Shown here in pieces: positions 11,101 through 21,124 of a stretch of DNA of 64,000 nucleotides (the stretch's first letter is position 1; every line of letters starts with the position of its first letter). The position numbers and the translations under genes are program-made. The stretch lies in assembly GCF_020283565.1 (NCBI RefSeq), contig NC_060063.1:49436856-49500855 (forward strand), in the 5' to 3' direction. Source of the DNA: Trifolium pratense (lineage: Eukaryota > Streptophyta > Magnoliopsida > Fabales > Fabaceae). A model generated the notes under the pieces. The model was not told where the DNA came from. It was given only the letters and a program-made list of their open reading frames with translations, and made no database searches.

Positions 11101-12244
11101 TCATGTTTGTCGCCTAAAGAAGGCACTCTACGGGTTAAAGCAAGCTCCTCGCGCTTGGTATATGGAACTTCGTGTATTCCTGCTCTCCATTGGCTTCGTC
11201 AATTCCACCGCCGATGCCTCTTTGTTCATTCAGCGAACACCACGCGCGACACTATACTTGCTCGTCTATGTCGACGACATCATTGTTACGGGGAGCTCCT
11301 CGACAGAATTGTCTCGTCTCATTGCTACACTTGCTGCCCGTTTCTCATTGAAAGATCTTGGCTATCTCAATTATTTCCTGGGTGTTGAAGTCATTCCTTC
11401 CGCTGCGGGCATGTTTCTTTCACAACGGAAATACATCACTGATCTCCTTCAAAAGTCGGGCATGACAGAAGCTAAACCAGCGTCCACTCCAATAACTGCA
11501 ACTCCTCCGCTGCTCAAAAACTCTGGTGATCCATTGCCCTCCCCGACTGAATACCGAGCACTAGTTGGAAGTCTCCAATACTTGAGCCTTACTCGACCAG
11601 ACATTGCCTTCGCGACCAACAAACTTGCTCAGTTCATGCAGAACCCGAGTACCATGCACTGGTTGGCTCTCAAGCGCCTACTTCGCTATCTGGCCGGCTC
11701 TTGTGACAAAGGCATTTTCATCTCCACGACTGCTCCCCTGAACTTTCATGCGTACTCAGATGCGGACTGGGCGGGTGACAAAGATGATTATATCTCTACC
11801 ACTGGTTACCTGCTCTATCTTGGCGACACCCCCATCTCTTGGAGTTCCCGCAAGCAACGCTCGGTTGCTCGATCATCCACTGAAGCTGAGTATAAAGCCT
11901 TGGCCGACACGGCCAGTGAACTCCTTTGGGTACTCTCTTTGTTCACTGAACTTGGTCACACTCCTACAGTTGGTCCTGTCATCTACTGTGACAATCTTGG
12001 TGCTACACATCTAAGTGCTAATCCTGTCTTCCACTCCAGAATGAAGCACATAGCCTTAGCCTATCACTTTGTCCGTGAAAACGTTCAACGTGGCCGTTTT
12101 CGTGTTTCCTTCGTCTCTACCAACGACCAGCTTGCTGACATTCTCACCAAGCCTCTGCTTCGCCCTCGGTTCGAGTTTCTACTATCCAAGTTGCATCTTT
12201 CTTCCAGGTCGCCCAACTTGCGGGAGGATATCAATCATAATTAG
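8122..12244 (+). pseudogene. Copia gag-pol polyprotein, interrupted by two stops and one frameshift
   Basis: Translation starts at ATG 8122 (MASDGFRSIAN). The gag region is followed by a zinc knuckle CQWCNTKGHVLADC, the protease site FLFDSGATHH, a pre-integrase HHKLGHPS motif, and an integrase core with TDNGGEY and PHTPEHNGISERRNRH. The RT has KARLVAKGFHQ and YVDDI, and the RNase H has YSDADWAGD and SSTEAEYKA. Stop TAG at 8470-8472 and stop TAG at 9448-9450 both sit where a Trp (TGG) is expected; the frame is otherwise the same on either side. At the run of 12 C (10565-10576) the frame shifts by one base. Everything downstream to the stop at 12244 is open. The copy is probably non-autonomous. 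Confidence 0.9.
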
Positions 12245-12424
12245 TATTTAATTATTATCATTACTATTTTAGATTTGTATAAAGTCTATAGAATCAATCA
12301 CCTTAATTGTTGGAGATATTTGCTCCTTGATTTACTCCAATTAGGTTACTATACTTGTGTATATATACACCTCTTGTAAACTCTCAAAAGTAATGCAATA
12401 TACAACTTTATTCATTCCCTTATA
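12229..12424 (+). repeat. Copia 3' LTR
   Basis: Identical to the 5' LTR except for one transition in the TATCATTA(T/C)TATTTTAG segment. It overlaps the last codons of the polyprotein frame. Confidence 0.95.
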
Positions 12425-12429
12425 TATAG

Positions 12430-13370
12430 TTGGCTTAGCACATCTATTTGTCTTCGCGTGAATAATGAGTATTTCAATCTTACCTTAGTATGTCAAGATA
12501 GTTATTTAAAGTATTCAAAAATGTCAAGTTAATTCTCGTTGTATTAATTGTTAAACGATGAAGGTATAAAAAAATTGACCAAAACGCAGATTTGTGTTCA
12601 CATACGAGCCTAATGCATATGAATAACTATAAACTAAGTTAGGGAAGCTATGTACTAATTTTAGCTTCAAATATTTTATTTTTTATTTCTTTATCATGTG
12701 AACTGAATATCCTCTATGCACAATTGTAAATAGTAAATTAAATACAATAAATAAAAGATCTCACAAATATATGAAAAAAAGTACCTCAATAGTTAATTAA
12801 AATATTTTACATCTTAAACATAAGAAAGGTTAAATTAACAAGACATCTGATTTTTTTTCTTGTCAAAATGTCTTTCGTTAGATGTTATTTAAGTCTGAAT
12901 AAGTGTTGGGTCACCCTGAATGATGCCTTTGATAAATCAAGAAATCCGCATAACAATTATCTTCTCAGAAACAATGAGACTCCAACATTTTAATCTTGTA
13001 GGTGAAGGAGATTTGAAACTTCTTCATGTAGATGTTTAAGGTAATGGATTGAGGTTGATCCTTGAAATATAATAGAAGCTACAATCAAAAAATCAATTTC
13101 AAATATGATGTGAGATAGATCATGGTGCGAGCCAACCTAATGCCACAAATGCGAGTAAAAACCTTTGACGAGCTTGCTAGTCGATTTTGTGGAAAAGGCT
13201 TCCAAAGGACGAATTATCAACACTGACTTTGTGAGCTTCATCTGGAGGAAAATATCAATAAACACAATTTATATTATGGTACAATCCATGTACTCAAAAA
13301 GATGATGGAGAAATGATAATCACCTCAAGAAAATGGCTTGGCTAAGATATTCAGTGATCAGCTGGAGCAT
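12430..13370. other. Non-coding region downstream of the copia element
   Basis: No ORF with recognisable domains is seen. Because the MIR399 gene reads leftward, part of this stretch (just below 13370) could be the 3' portion of its primary transcript. Confidence 0.4.
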
Positions 13371-13375
13371 AGATT

Positions 13376-13520
13376 AAACAAAGAACCAGACACAGGGCAA
13401 CTCTTCTTTGGCGGTTTACTCGAGAACATACATAAACCAATTCATTAATGTAACTAATTTATGTATGCTTGAGCTAGTGTCTGCCAAAGAAGAGGAGCCC
13501 CGTAGCTGGTTTGTTTAGCG
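13376..13520 (-). ncRNA. MIR399: miR399-family microRNA precursor
   Basis: The minus strand folds into a long hairpin: the arm around 13385-13433 pairs with 13456-13515, with a loop near 13434-13458. The 3' arm carries the 21-nt candidate mature RNA at 13413-13393, beginning CGCCAAAGAAGAG and ending GCCCTG. It matches the miR399 pattern (CGCCAAAGGAGAGTTGCCC..) with one internal G-to-A at position 9. The 5' arm, GGGGCTCCTCTTCTTTGGCA, looks like the family's star strand. In angiosperms miR399 is made under phosphate starvation, moves in phloem and targets PHO2/UBC24 mRNA to raise phosphate uptake. A TATA box and two P1BS sites lie directly upstream in this orientation, which fixes the strand. 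The plus strand also folds, but its arm sequence fits the family less well. Confidence 0.85.
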
Positions 13521-13609
13521 CTGAATGAGTCACAAGACTTACAACGTCTCATCACACTCACTCTAAAGGTTCGATTTTCTTGATACTAATTATGCAAGGG
13601 AATTGAACT

Positions 13610-13617
13610 TATTTATA
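13610..13617 (-). promoter_or_regulatory. TATA box of the MIR399 gene
   Basis: TATAAATA on the minus strand, about 95 bp upstream of the hairpin. The expected start of transcription is near 13580. Confidence 0.6.
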
Positions 13618-13633
13618 ATGAGAGCGGAATGCA

Positions 13634-13664
13634 GCATATGCTTCTAGCAAATACTAGGATATGC
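13634..13664 (-). promoter_or_regulatory. Two P1BS (PHR1-binding) sites upstream of MIR399
   Basis: GCATATGC at 13634-13641 and GGATATGC at 13657-13664 both fit GNATATNC, the palindromic site bound by PHR1-type MYB factors in phosphate-starvation promoters. They lie 17 and 40 bp upstream of the TATA box, spacing typical of an active proximal promoter. Function is inferred from match and position. Confidence 0.65.
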
Positions 13665-14301
13665 TCTGAAAGACAATCTTTTTCTTTGAAAAGGGACATC
13701 CAATTCTTACTCCAATTAATGCTAAATATTCTTCCCTTGCTTTTTCTTCATTCTCCATTCTTATGTGGAACCATATTTTGTAAATGCATTAAGGAACAAT
13801 GTGGAAAAGGGTTCCAATGAGGATGGCTCCTTGTGGAGGGGCTGTCAAAGATAGATGCCTTTTGCCCTTTCTCTATAACCTATAAGAAGTTGGCAACAAA
13901 ATTTTGATTTTGGTCTCAAGGTATATCCCATGTATATTCTCCTCTTTTAATGAAACAATTTATTCTTCTAAAATAAGATCAGTTAAGTACATTCATATAT
14001 AAATGATTATTTGAGGCCGGATTTAATCACAAAACCAGTTTACAATGTGAATGTTTAAAGCCAATTATATTCAAAATCATCCTAAAGTTAAACACGCAAT
14101 TTTATTTTTAATATAATTACAAAAATGTCACCGTGTTCATGATACTATAAGCCGATTTTCATTTTCATTCTTACTATTAAAACGTCAGTGTGTTTAGTTG
14201 TAAGCCGGTTTTTATTATCGCAGGTCCAAAAGTGACGTCTTTTAGTCCCCATTTTGCTCTAGAAATATTCTAGTTTGTTACATGCAAGAAATAACTTCAA
14301 T

Positions 14302-14357
<56 letters not shown>

Positions 14358-14560
14358 TAATAATCTCCATATACTCTAATCTAACCAAAACACCAAAGAT
14401 ATGTAGAAGAAAACCATTAGAACCAAATCTAAACATCATAACCTAAATTGTTTCAAAATTTAGCTGTCTGTTTCTCTGAGACAGAGAAAACGAGACAAAA
14501 ATTAAAATTCATAAAAACATAAAACAAAGCAAGTGCATCTCATCTCTACGACTAGCTGGT
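13665..14560. other. Intergenic, with a (TA)n microsatellite
   Basis: Holds the distal MIR399 promoter region and the 3' flank of the DUF4378 gene. No gene is recognised. A 49-bp (TA)n tract lies at 14307-14355. Confidence 0.6.
14307..14355. repeat. (TA)n microsatellite
   Basis: About 24 perfect TA units after TTGATG. Confidence 0.95.
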
Positions 14561-17500
14561 CTAACATATGACGAGATCAAGAACAATCTCGTCAACGAAA
14601 CTAGTTAATACTTCATTTTCTAGCTCTAGAACAAGTTGTTCTGTTTCTTGATCAGAGTTTTTCCAGTCTCCACTTTTTTCCATCTCGTTAATGTAGACAT
14701 GTCTTCCTTCTTTCACTTCCCAACCCAAATATGGTTCTTGAGGGTGTCCTTGTATCCAATCCTCTACTACATTGCAAAGATTAAACTTCTTTGAATAATT
14801 ATTATCTTTGTTATTTTCCTCAATGCTTTGTTCTAAGTAATCAAACAGTAGTTTCTCTGTGTTAATCATCAAACTGTTGGATGGAATTGAACTCTTGACA
14901 AGCTTGAGAATGTTTAGCTCATCCTCGTCTTCGTTGTTTCGAATAATTGAGTGTAATGCTGAACATTGTTTTGTAGATTTGTTGTTTAGTTCATCTTCTA
15001 GTTCTAAGCATTGGATCCTTTTCTCTAAAACCAATGGCTCCAGTGAAGCTGCTACATTCTCAAAATGTCGCGTCTTCTGCATATGCTTGTTTTCTGCTCC
15101 TGTAATTTCAAATTGCTTTCATTTGTCAGATTAAACTATATCTCTCTAGTCATTAATATAAGAATTTTTTTTTCATTTTTTTAGGTTCATTGAATAACTG
15201 ATGTGACCGGATGAATATGTTTTAGACCATAATTTAACTATTCAAATATTTGTGATATTTTTTTAATTGAGAGGAATATGGGAATGACCTTGGAAGAAAG
15301 AATTGATGATGGAATGGGACTTGATCTCTTCTTCATCTTCAAATGGGCAGTCTAGTATTGATACAGGACTGAATTGCTCCTTCTCATTTGACCAATCCTG
15401 TTTCATCAGAAAATGTAATTGATCAGAAAATGTAATTTTTAAGTGACGTGTTAATCGTTAAATATGCTTGGATCTCGTCCCCAAAAGCTAGCTCAAAGAG
15501 TGAGGTTGCCCTCACATATTTATACACTTCACATTGCGGAAACCTAAGCAATGTGAGACTTCAAACAAACTCCGACAACACAAACAACATATTCAACACT
15601 CACCCTCACGCATAGCGTGGTTCTGGGCCAGATGCCCACATTGCAGTCCTTAACCCGACTTTGATACCATGTTAAATATGTTTGGATTCCCGCGATGTGA
15701 AGTGTAAAATTCAAATTATAGTCAGGTAAGCATATTTTTCAGGAGTGTGATGCAGTGATGCTGTGTCAGCAGGTGCAGTGAGTTTCAGCGGCGCGGATGG
15801 CGCTTTAGTGTACAACACTGCCATGGATGACTCACGCTAATTAATTGCATGAGCGAGATGTACTGTATCTACCATCACCCGTATGAATTACTCACTCCAC
15901 ACGTGCAAATCGTACATATAAATTAAGCTAAATGTTTTGTGAACACCCAAATAAATACCATGTTATCAAGTAATATGATAATAATGTTCTTAATAGTTAC
16001 AGTTACCAACTAAGTTATCTTAATGGGACATGTTAACATGTGATCTGGATATCTGGTATTGGTTTGGGACTTCTCCTTAAAGTTTCAGATTAGATTCTCT
16101 CTATTGCCAATTTAGATGGACTAATTTAACTTCTTAAAAAAAAAAGTAATTTGATAAATATGATATGTTGGTGATGTAATATGGAAAAAAAAAAAAAAGA
16201 TGTAGAAAAAATGAGATGTTGAATGAACATTGAATTACATAGAAAATCAGCAATATAATACTTCCATGACTGATTTTTCCTTTTTCTTTCTCAATCTTCT
16301 ATTTTTTTAGAAAGAGTGTAGTGTTTGAGTTCAATTGATACATAAATTACATCATATAAAGATTGTTGTGGTCTAATTTAAATTTAAAATCTTTTCAATA
16401 ATTTGTTTGTCATTAAAAGTCATCGACCACTTGAGTCAAATTATTTGAGTTTAACTTTTACACCGTATATATCATATGATATGATTAAAAATTAATATGA
16501 TGCATATGTACTTCTTAATATAATTGTCACATGAACATAATTCAATTGAAAGAAATATCTCATTTTATATGTTTAAGTAGTGTAAAAAAAATTATGTTCA
16601 AGTAATGTACATGCGTGTTATATCTATCTATTATGTCAAATTTATAGTATTATGTTCATATTATATTTAAAATATGTCGATTAAAAAAAAAATGTTAAGC
16701 TAACAAAAACATCTATTTTTATTTTAAAGAATTAAAATCAAAATTCGTAATATCTTTATGTAAGCATTTAAATCACTAAATTAGGATTAAACACATATAC
16801 ATGCTCAACATATTATGACATATACTTTAGTGCGGAAACAAAATAGTCATAGAAGCATGTATAAAATTATAGGATCGACAAGATGATCTTTAGGAATATC
16901 TGGATCCATGATGAAAAGTTCTTTTGCAGTGATCCTGAAACACAAAGAGATGGTGGCTAGATTGGTTCTTCCTCAACCGGTACCCTGATGCCTTGATTCT
17001 CTTCAGATGGGGAGAAGAGAGTGTTTGCTTTTGTTACGGTGTATTGGGGACCATAGCCTTATATAGGGTGATGGCCCATTAGGGTTCCCATTATCCCGAA
17101 ATGGGCCATCCTGACATCCACCCATTTGAGTCCATATCTAACTAATTAATTAATTAATTAATTAATTCTAAATAGAAATCTAATAGCCTTTTAACTTTAT
17201 TTGACCACTTAATCAATTTAGGCTCTTAATTGATAAATAGCTAATATAATTAATATAAATATATATGCCCACATAATAATTATTGGAATATAATAATTGA
17301 ATAATATAAAATATTCCAACACTTTAACCACAAAATTAAATCATATGTTTTATTTTCAATAACAAAAATAATGGAAATTACTAAATTACCCCATGTGTAA
17401 TGTGTTACTTACTCCTTCTATCTTGTGCTGAGGGGGAGCGCCGTCTTTTCCGCCGTCAACTAGTTCATTTTCGGAGGAGCTATCGGAAGAAGTAGCGTTT

Positions 17501-18093
17501 GATGTAAACGTAAATTCAGTTTCTCCCCAGCTGTTACTGCAACAACCAGAAGAAACGCTGGTGATGCTTTTAGCAGCACTAAACGACGTCGGTTTATAGT
17601 CTCGTTCCTGCATAAGTAGTTCCCGGAATGGTCTCCTAAATTTCAGTACACCTTCACTTCCCTGTTCCTTCACCGCTTTTCTCCAAAACTTTCTGCTTAA
17701 CAACTTCCTCGAAAAGCTTCTAGAAAGAACACCGGTGGTAGAATTAGCTTTCTTTTGTGAGGAGGACAGTGATTTTATGGCAGTTATAACTGCTTCGGAA
17801 GCTCTTTCAAGAGTAGGTCGTCGTCGTGGAAGTTTCGTCGTGTTTGTATTTGTTTTTGTTTTCCTCTTCTTGTGTTTGAGTTGGAGATCTTTTTCAGGTA
17901 AGAATCCAACGGTGGTGCAACAATATTGTCGACGTCGTGGAAACGATTTGAAACCGCTCGATGAACATGAGCTCAGGTCGTCGTCCCTGAGATAGTCCTT
18001 CAGCATAAGGGTAGGCGGCTTTGAAGGATATTTGCTTGTTTTTATTATTAGAGAATTATCACGACGAGAAGGTTTACAAAAATTTGAAGCCAT
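14561..18093 (-). CDS. DUF4378-domain protein, 442 aa, three exons
   Basis: Exons 18093-17413, 15397-15289 and 15099-14561 (stop at 14561); donors GTAAGT and GTCATT, acceptors CAG, all in frame. The N-terminus has the family's MLKDYLRDD, SSCSSSGFKSFPRR and CCTTVGFLPE segments. The middle has KEQFSPVSILDCPFEDEEE. The C-terminus has DWKNSDQETEQLVLELENEVLTSFVDEIVLDL, the end of the DUF4378 domain. Plant DUF4378 proteins include LONGIFOLIA/TRM-like factors linked to microtubules, but these short members have no assigned role. The protein is Ser- and Lys/Arg-rich with no signal peptide or membrane segment. The first intron (15398-17412) is long and holds repeats. Confidence 0.85.
15456..15690 (-). 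mobile_element. TRIM-like miniature LTR retrotransposon in intron 1 of the DUF4378 gene
   Basis: On the minus strand: the end of a 5' LTR (from about 15690 to 15670, ..ATTTAACA), a primer-binding site TGGTATCAAAGTC (15669 down), about 70 bp of internal sequence, a purine tract GAGGGTGAG, then a 143-bp 3' LTR (15598-15456) from TGTTGAATATG to ATTTAACG. There is no coding capacity. The 5' LTR is truncated. The same LTR occurs as a solo copy at 39121-39266. Confidence 0.7.
16840..17340 (-). repeat. Possible degenerate LTR fragment in intron 1 of the DUF4378 gene
   Basis: The minus strand near 17320 reads TGTTGGAATATTTTATATTA, a copia-LTR-like start, followed by a TATATAAGGC motif. A (TAAT)n tract lies near 17144-17167. 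I cannot place a second LTR or a target duplication, so the identity is tentative. Confidence 0.3.
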
Positions 18094-19912
18094 GTATGTT
18101 AATTTTCTTTTGGAAGAGAATACAAACTAACTGATCATAAAAAAATGAGTATGTAATAAAACATTGATATGGTGATATTTATATATATTATTGTTGGAGA
18201 GAAGAGGAGAGGGGAAAGAGAGAAGAAGGTTCGGAAATGAAGATCTGAAATCTCGAAAGGATGTGTGAGATAATTAATTAAGTATTGAGTAGGAAGAAGA
18301 CAAATTTAGAGATTGAAGTGAGGGACTTGCAATGAAGAAGAAATAGCTTGGATGGTTCTTAATTCATATAATGTGATTATGTATGTGAGTGATAAATTTG
18401 AATCTCAGGTGGAGAGATTAATTAGTTTATTATTTAGCTCTCAATTTGAACCTATTTTTAAAGTAAACTAATTGATGTGGTGCTTGGTTTGGATTGGACT
18501 TCTACTTAGACCAGTTGTTGACACTTTAGCTAGGAAGAGATCTCACGTGCGCATGTGTTTGAGATCTCACCTGGTTGACTTCTGTAGGACAGCAATCTCC
18601 TTTGTTGTTTTCTGTCCTATTTAGATCTTATAATTAAGGTAGGTTGCAATTTAAAAAGCAATATTTCACACATTTTATAGTTGGCAACTGCTAATAACTA
18701 CTGTTTGATTTGATATATACCTTTTCTTGTACTTCTAAGTTAAGGAAATTGCTAATACCTTTCCTTGTAACTGTATCAGTATCACACGTTTATTTGATGA
18801 CTTCCTTACATTGGACCAGATGCTATGAGACTGCCCTAGCCACATTTTGGATGAAATTCAATCAGCGGCGGCAATGACGAAACATCGATTACGGTCCATG
18901 AAAATGCATATTATAATTTTTAGTTTATAATAATTTAGTATCAAATTTAAATTTCAATTGTTCGATCTTAATTTAATAACTACAGATAGTTTGAATGTGT
19001 GAATTCAATATTAATCGATCGGATGCATTGGGACTCAATCCCATTTTGGTTGTCAAATTTTAGATGTGAGACATTCAATTTTTTCATTCTCTCAAATGAA
19101 TGATTTCACAATTCTCTTTTAGAAAATCGCTTTGTTACATCTCTTAACGATGATATATTGGTAAACTTTTATTCTGTTTTTTGACGAGACGGGAAACTTT
19201 ATTCCGTTTTCTTAAACAATTTATTAACATTACTATCATCTTATAGCATCTTAAGTTATTATGTATAATCTTGTTCTTCATTTTATCTCTCATCATATAG
19301 GTGGTGCATGCATGTATCCAATTTATGCTGAAGGAAAAACACTAGACTTGTCTTTCTTATAGATTGTACTACTGGTATATTAAACTCGTGTCATGAGAGA
19401 TTCTGATTCTCCACTGTCAGAAAATTACACATTTACACTTTTGATGTTGTCATGTGATTTAAGTTTTAACTAATTTTAATCAGGTGACTCAATGTTGTTA
19501 AATTTACAATTTGATAGTTAAAATTGGAAACTGCATAAATGTAGATAATCTAAATCCAAGTATATGTCAAATTCTTGTTTCATGTTAGCATATAACTTAT
19601 TATATTGTTGTGTCATACACTCTGCTTGAGTTTATCAAGCTTTATTTATGTACGCTGCTTAGCAAAACAGAACAACTTAATAATATTACCATGGTTGAAA
19701 ACTGTTTTTCACGATCACTTTATTTATTCGTAGGCATGAGTAACCCGTTTTATCTCATTAACTTGAATGTTGTGAGTTTGTTCGCAGATTCATGATTTTC
19801 GTTTTTAGTGGTATTGAATTTATACTTGAATTTGATGTAATCGATCAATTTAAAAGAATGAATATCTTTTTATTTGAGTAAAAAAAGAATTACAAACTCC
19901 AAAGAAGTACAA
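18094..19912. other. Intergenic between the DUF4378 and CBF genes
   Basis: Contains the upstream region of the minus-strand DUF4378 gene (purine-rich GAGAGAAGAGGAGAGG near 18200, likely 5' leader) and the 3' flank of the CBF gene. Nothing else is recognised. Confidence 0.5.
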
Positions 19913-20614
19913 TTAGATGGTAAAGCTCCACAAGGACACTTCTTCAACATCAACATCAACATTATTCCAGTGATCTCTACCATATGATCTTATAAATGAA
20001 CACGCCGGAGATTGTAAAGGCTCATCCGCCATATTCCGAATCCAATCATGCAACTTGTCCTGCTCCAGCTCCGGAACTTCCACACACAGTCCCTGCAAAA
20101 TTTTATCATCATCTTCCAAAACGCCAATGCTATTAACATCAGTTACATCACAATCAGTAATTACAAGTTGTTCTGTGTTAGTGTTACCATCTTCAACAGC
20201 AAATGCCAAAGCAGCTTCGGCCGCCATTTTCCTAATCTCCTTCGGATCAGTAGACACCGGCAACGTCAACCGCCAAGCCGAGTCAGCAAAGTTAAGACAA
20301 GCTGATTTACCACGAAGTGCCAAAGCAGCAACATCATGTGCACGTGCCGCCATTTCAGGTGTTGGATATGTTCCTAACCAAATCCTAGTGGATTTATCGT
20401 TAGGAACACGAACTTCACAAACCCATTTGTTATTGTTTCTTCTTCGTATTCCTCTATATACTGGATGTCTTGTTTCCTTAAATTTTCGTCTCCCCGCTTT
20501 CTTCTTTGGTTGCTCCGAAGCTAACAAGAATTCTTCGGAGCAACTTGCTTCTGATGATGAGGTTGAGTATGAAAGGTAATTAGACTCATCAAGTGATGAT
20601 GATGATTTCATCAT
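19913..20614 (-). CDS. CBF/DREB1-type AP2/ERF transcription factor, 233 aa
   Basis: Single-exon gene from ATG 20614. One AP2 domain (about residues 52-110) contains [15 protein letters not shown] and [24 protein letters not shown]. It is flanked by the CBF signatures: [16 protein letters not shown] before (36-51; the consensus has PKKPAGR) and DSAWR after (111-115). The C-terminus is acidic and ends LWSFTI, close to the LWSY motif. CBF proteins bind CRT/DRE (CCGAC) elements and drive cold acclimation. Two start Mets in tandem make the N-terminal residue uncertain by one. A second DREB gene lies 3 kb away on the same strand, but it belongs to another subgroup. Confidence 0.93.
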   Translation of the reverse strand: MMKSSSSLDESNYLSYSTSSSEASCSEEFLLASEQPKKKAGRRKFKETRHPVYRGIRRRNNNKWVCEVRVPNDKSTRIWLGTYPTPEMAARAHDVAALALRGKSACLNFADSAWRLTLPVSTDPKEIRKMAAEAALAFAVEDGNTNTEQLVITDCDVTDVNSIGVLEDDDKILQGLCVEVPELEQDKLHDWIRNMADEPLQSPACSFIRSYGRDHWNNVDVDVEEVSLWSFTI

Positions 20615-20704
20615 TTGTGTACGAGTAGTTTTAGTAGTAGTTTATGTGAATTGAATCTAATGAATTGAATCTAAGAGGTGAAATTGAGTGAAGAGTAAGG
20701 GAAG

Positions 20705-20712
20705 TATATATA
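20705..20712 (-). promoter_or_regulatory. Probable TATA box of the CBF gene
   Basis: TATATATA about 90 bp upstream of the start codon, in the expected orientation for a minus-strand promoter. Confidence 0.5.
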
Positions 20713-20894
20713 GTAGTGTGTGCTTTTTAAGGTTTATTTTGGGGAAATTAATGAAGCACGTGGCTACGATGTGGACACGAACACGGTAACAGTTGGATTT
20801 TGTTTTTTTTATTATGGGCCAGTGTAACGGGCGGCCCACGGTTAGCACTAACAGACTGATGTTAACTGATGTTTTCTCTTCCGATTCCACTGGT

Positions 20895-21094
20895 TTCTTT
20901 TATATCCCTGAATTTCTAATTTTACCCTTGAAAAAACTTCGGTTTGTAGAAACCAAAGTTTTTTTTTGCCTTGAAAATAAATTTCGATTTCAAAAAACCG
21001 AAGTTTACTCTGAATTTGAACTAGAAAAAATTCGGTTTCTGCCAACCGAATTTTTCTGCAAGGGCAAAATTGAAATATTGAGGATATAAAAGAA
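20895..21094. repeat. Foldback MITE-like element upstream of the CBF gene
   Basis: Terminal arms 20895-20930 (TTCTTTTATATCC..CCCTTG) and 21059-21094 are inverted copies with several mismatches. The interior is a chain of short palindromes built from TTCGGTTT and AAACCGAA. Both strands contain open frames, but these only reflect the inverted sequence. Confidence 0.65.
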
Positions 21095-21124
21095 TCACGG
21101 GAGGTCGGGAGAGAAACCATCATG

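Larger units (their letters stand above)
7836..12429 (+). mobile_element. Complete Ty1/copia retrotransposon with target-site duplication TATAG
   Basis: The element spans 7841-12424 and is flanked by TATAG at 7836-7840 and 12425-12429. The LTRs are 7841-8036 and 12229-12424. The primer-binding site starts at 8037 (TGGTATCAGTTGG, initiator-Met type). A polypurine tract, GCGGGAGGA, ends at 12228. The LTR termini read TA..TA rather than TG..CA. The two LTRs differ at a single base (T/C, about 20 bp apart from AT-rich runs), pointing to a very recent insertion. The polyprotein has order gag-protease-integrase-RT-RNase H, as in all Ty1/copia elements. Confidence 0.95.

Noticed and set aside
13629..13820. 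Plus-strand 63-codon frame next to MIR399
   Set aside because: It overlaps the P1BS sites of the minus-strand gene and has no homology that I recognise.
20793..21123. Opposing frames of about 90 codons on both strands
   Set aside because: They come from the foldback element and are not protein-like.
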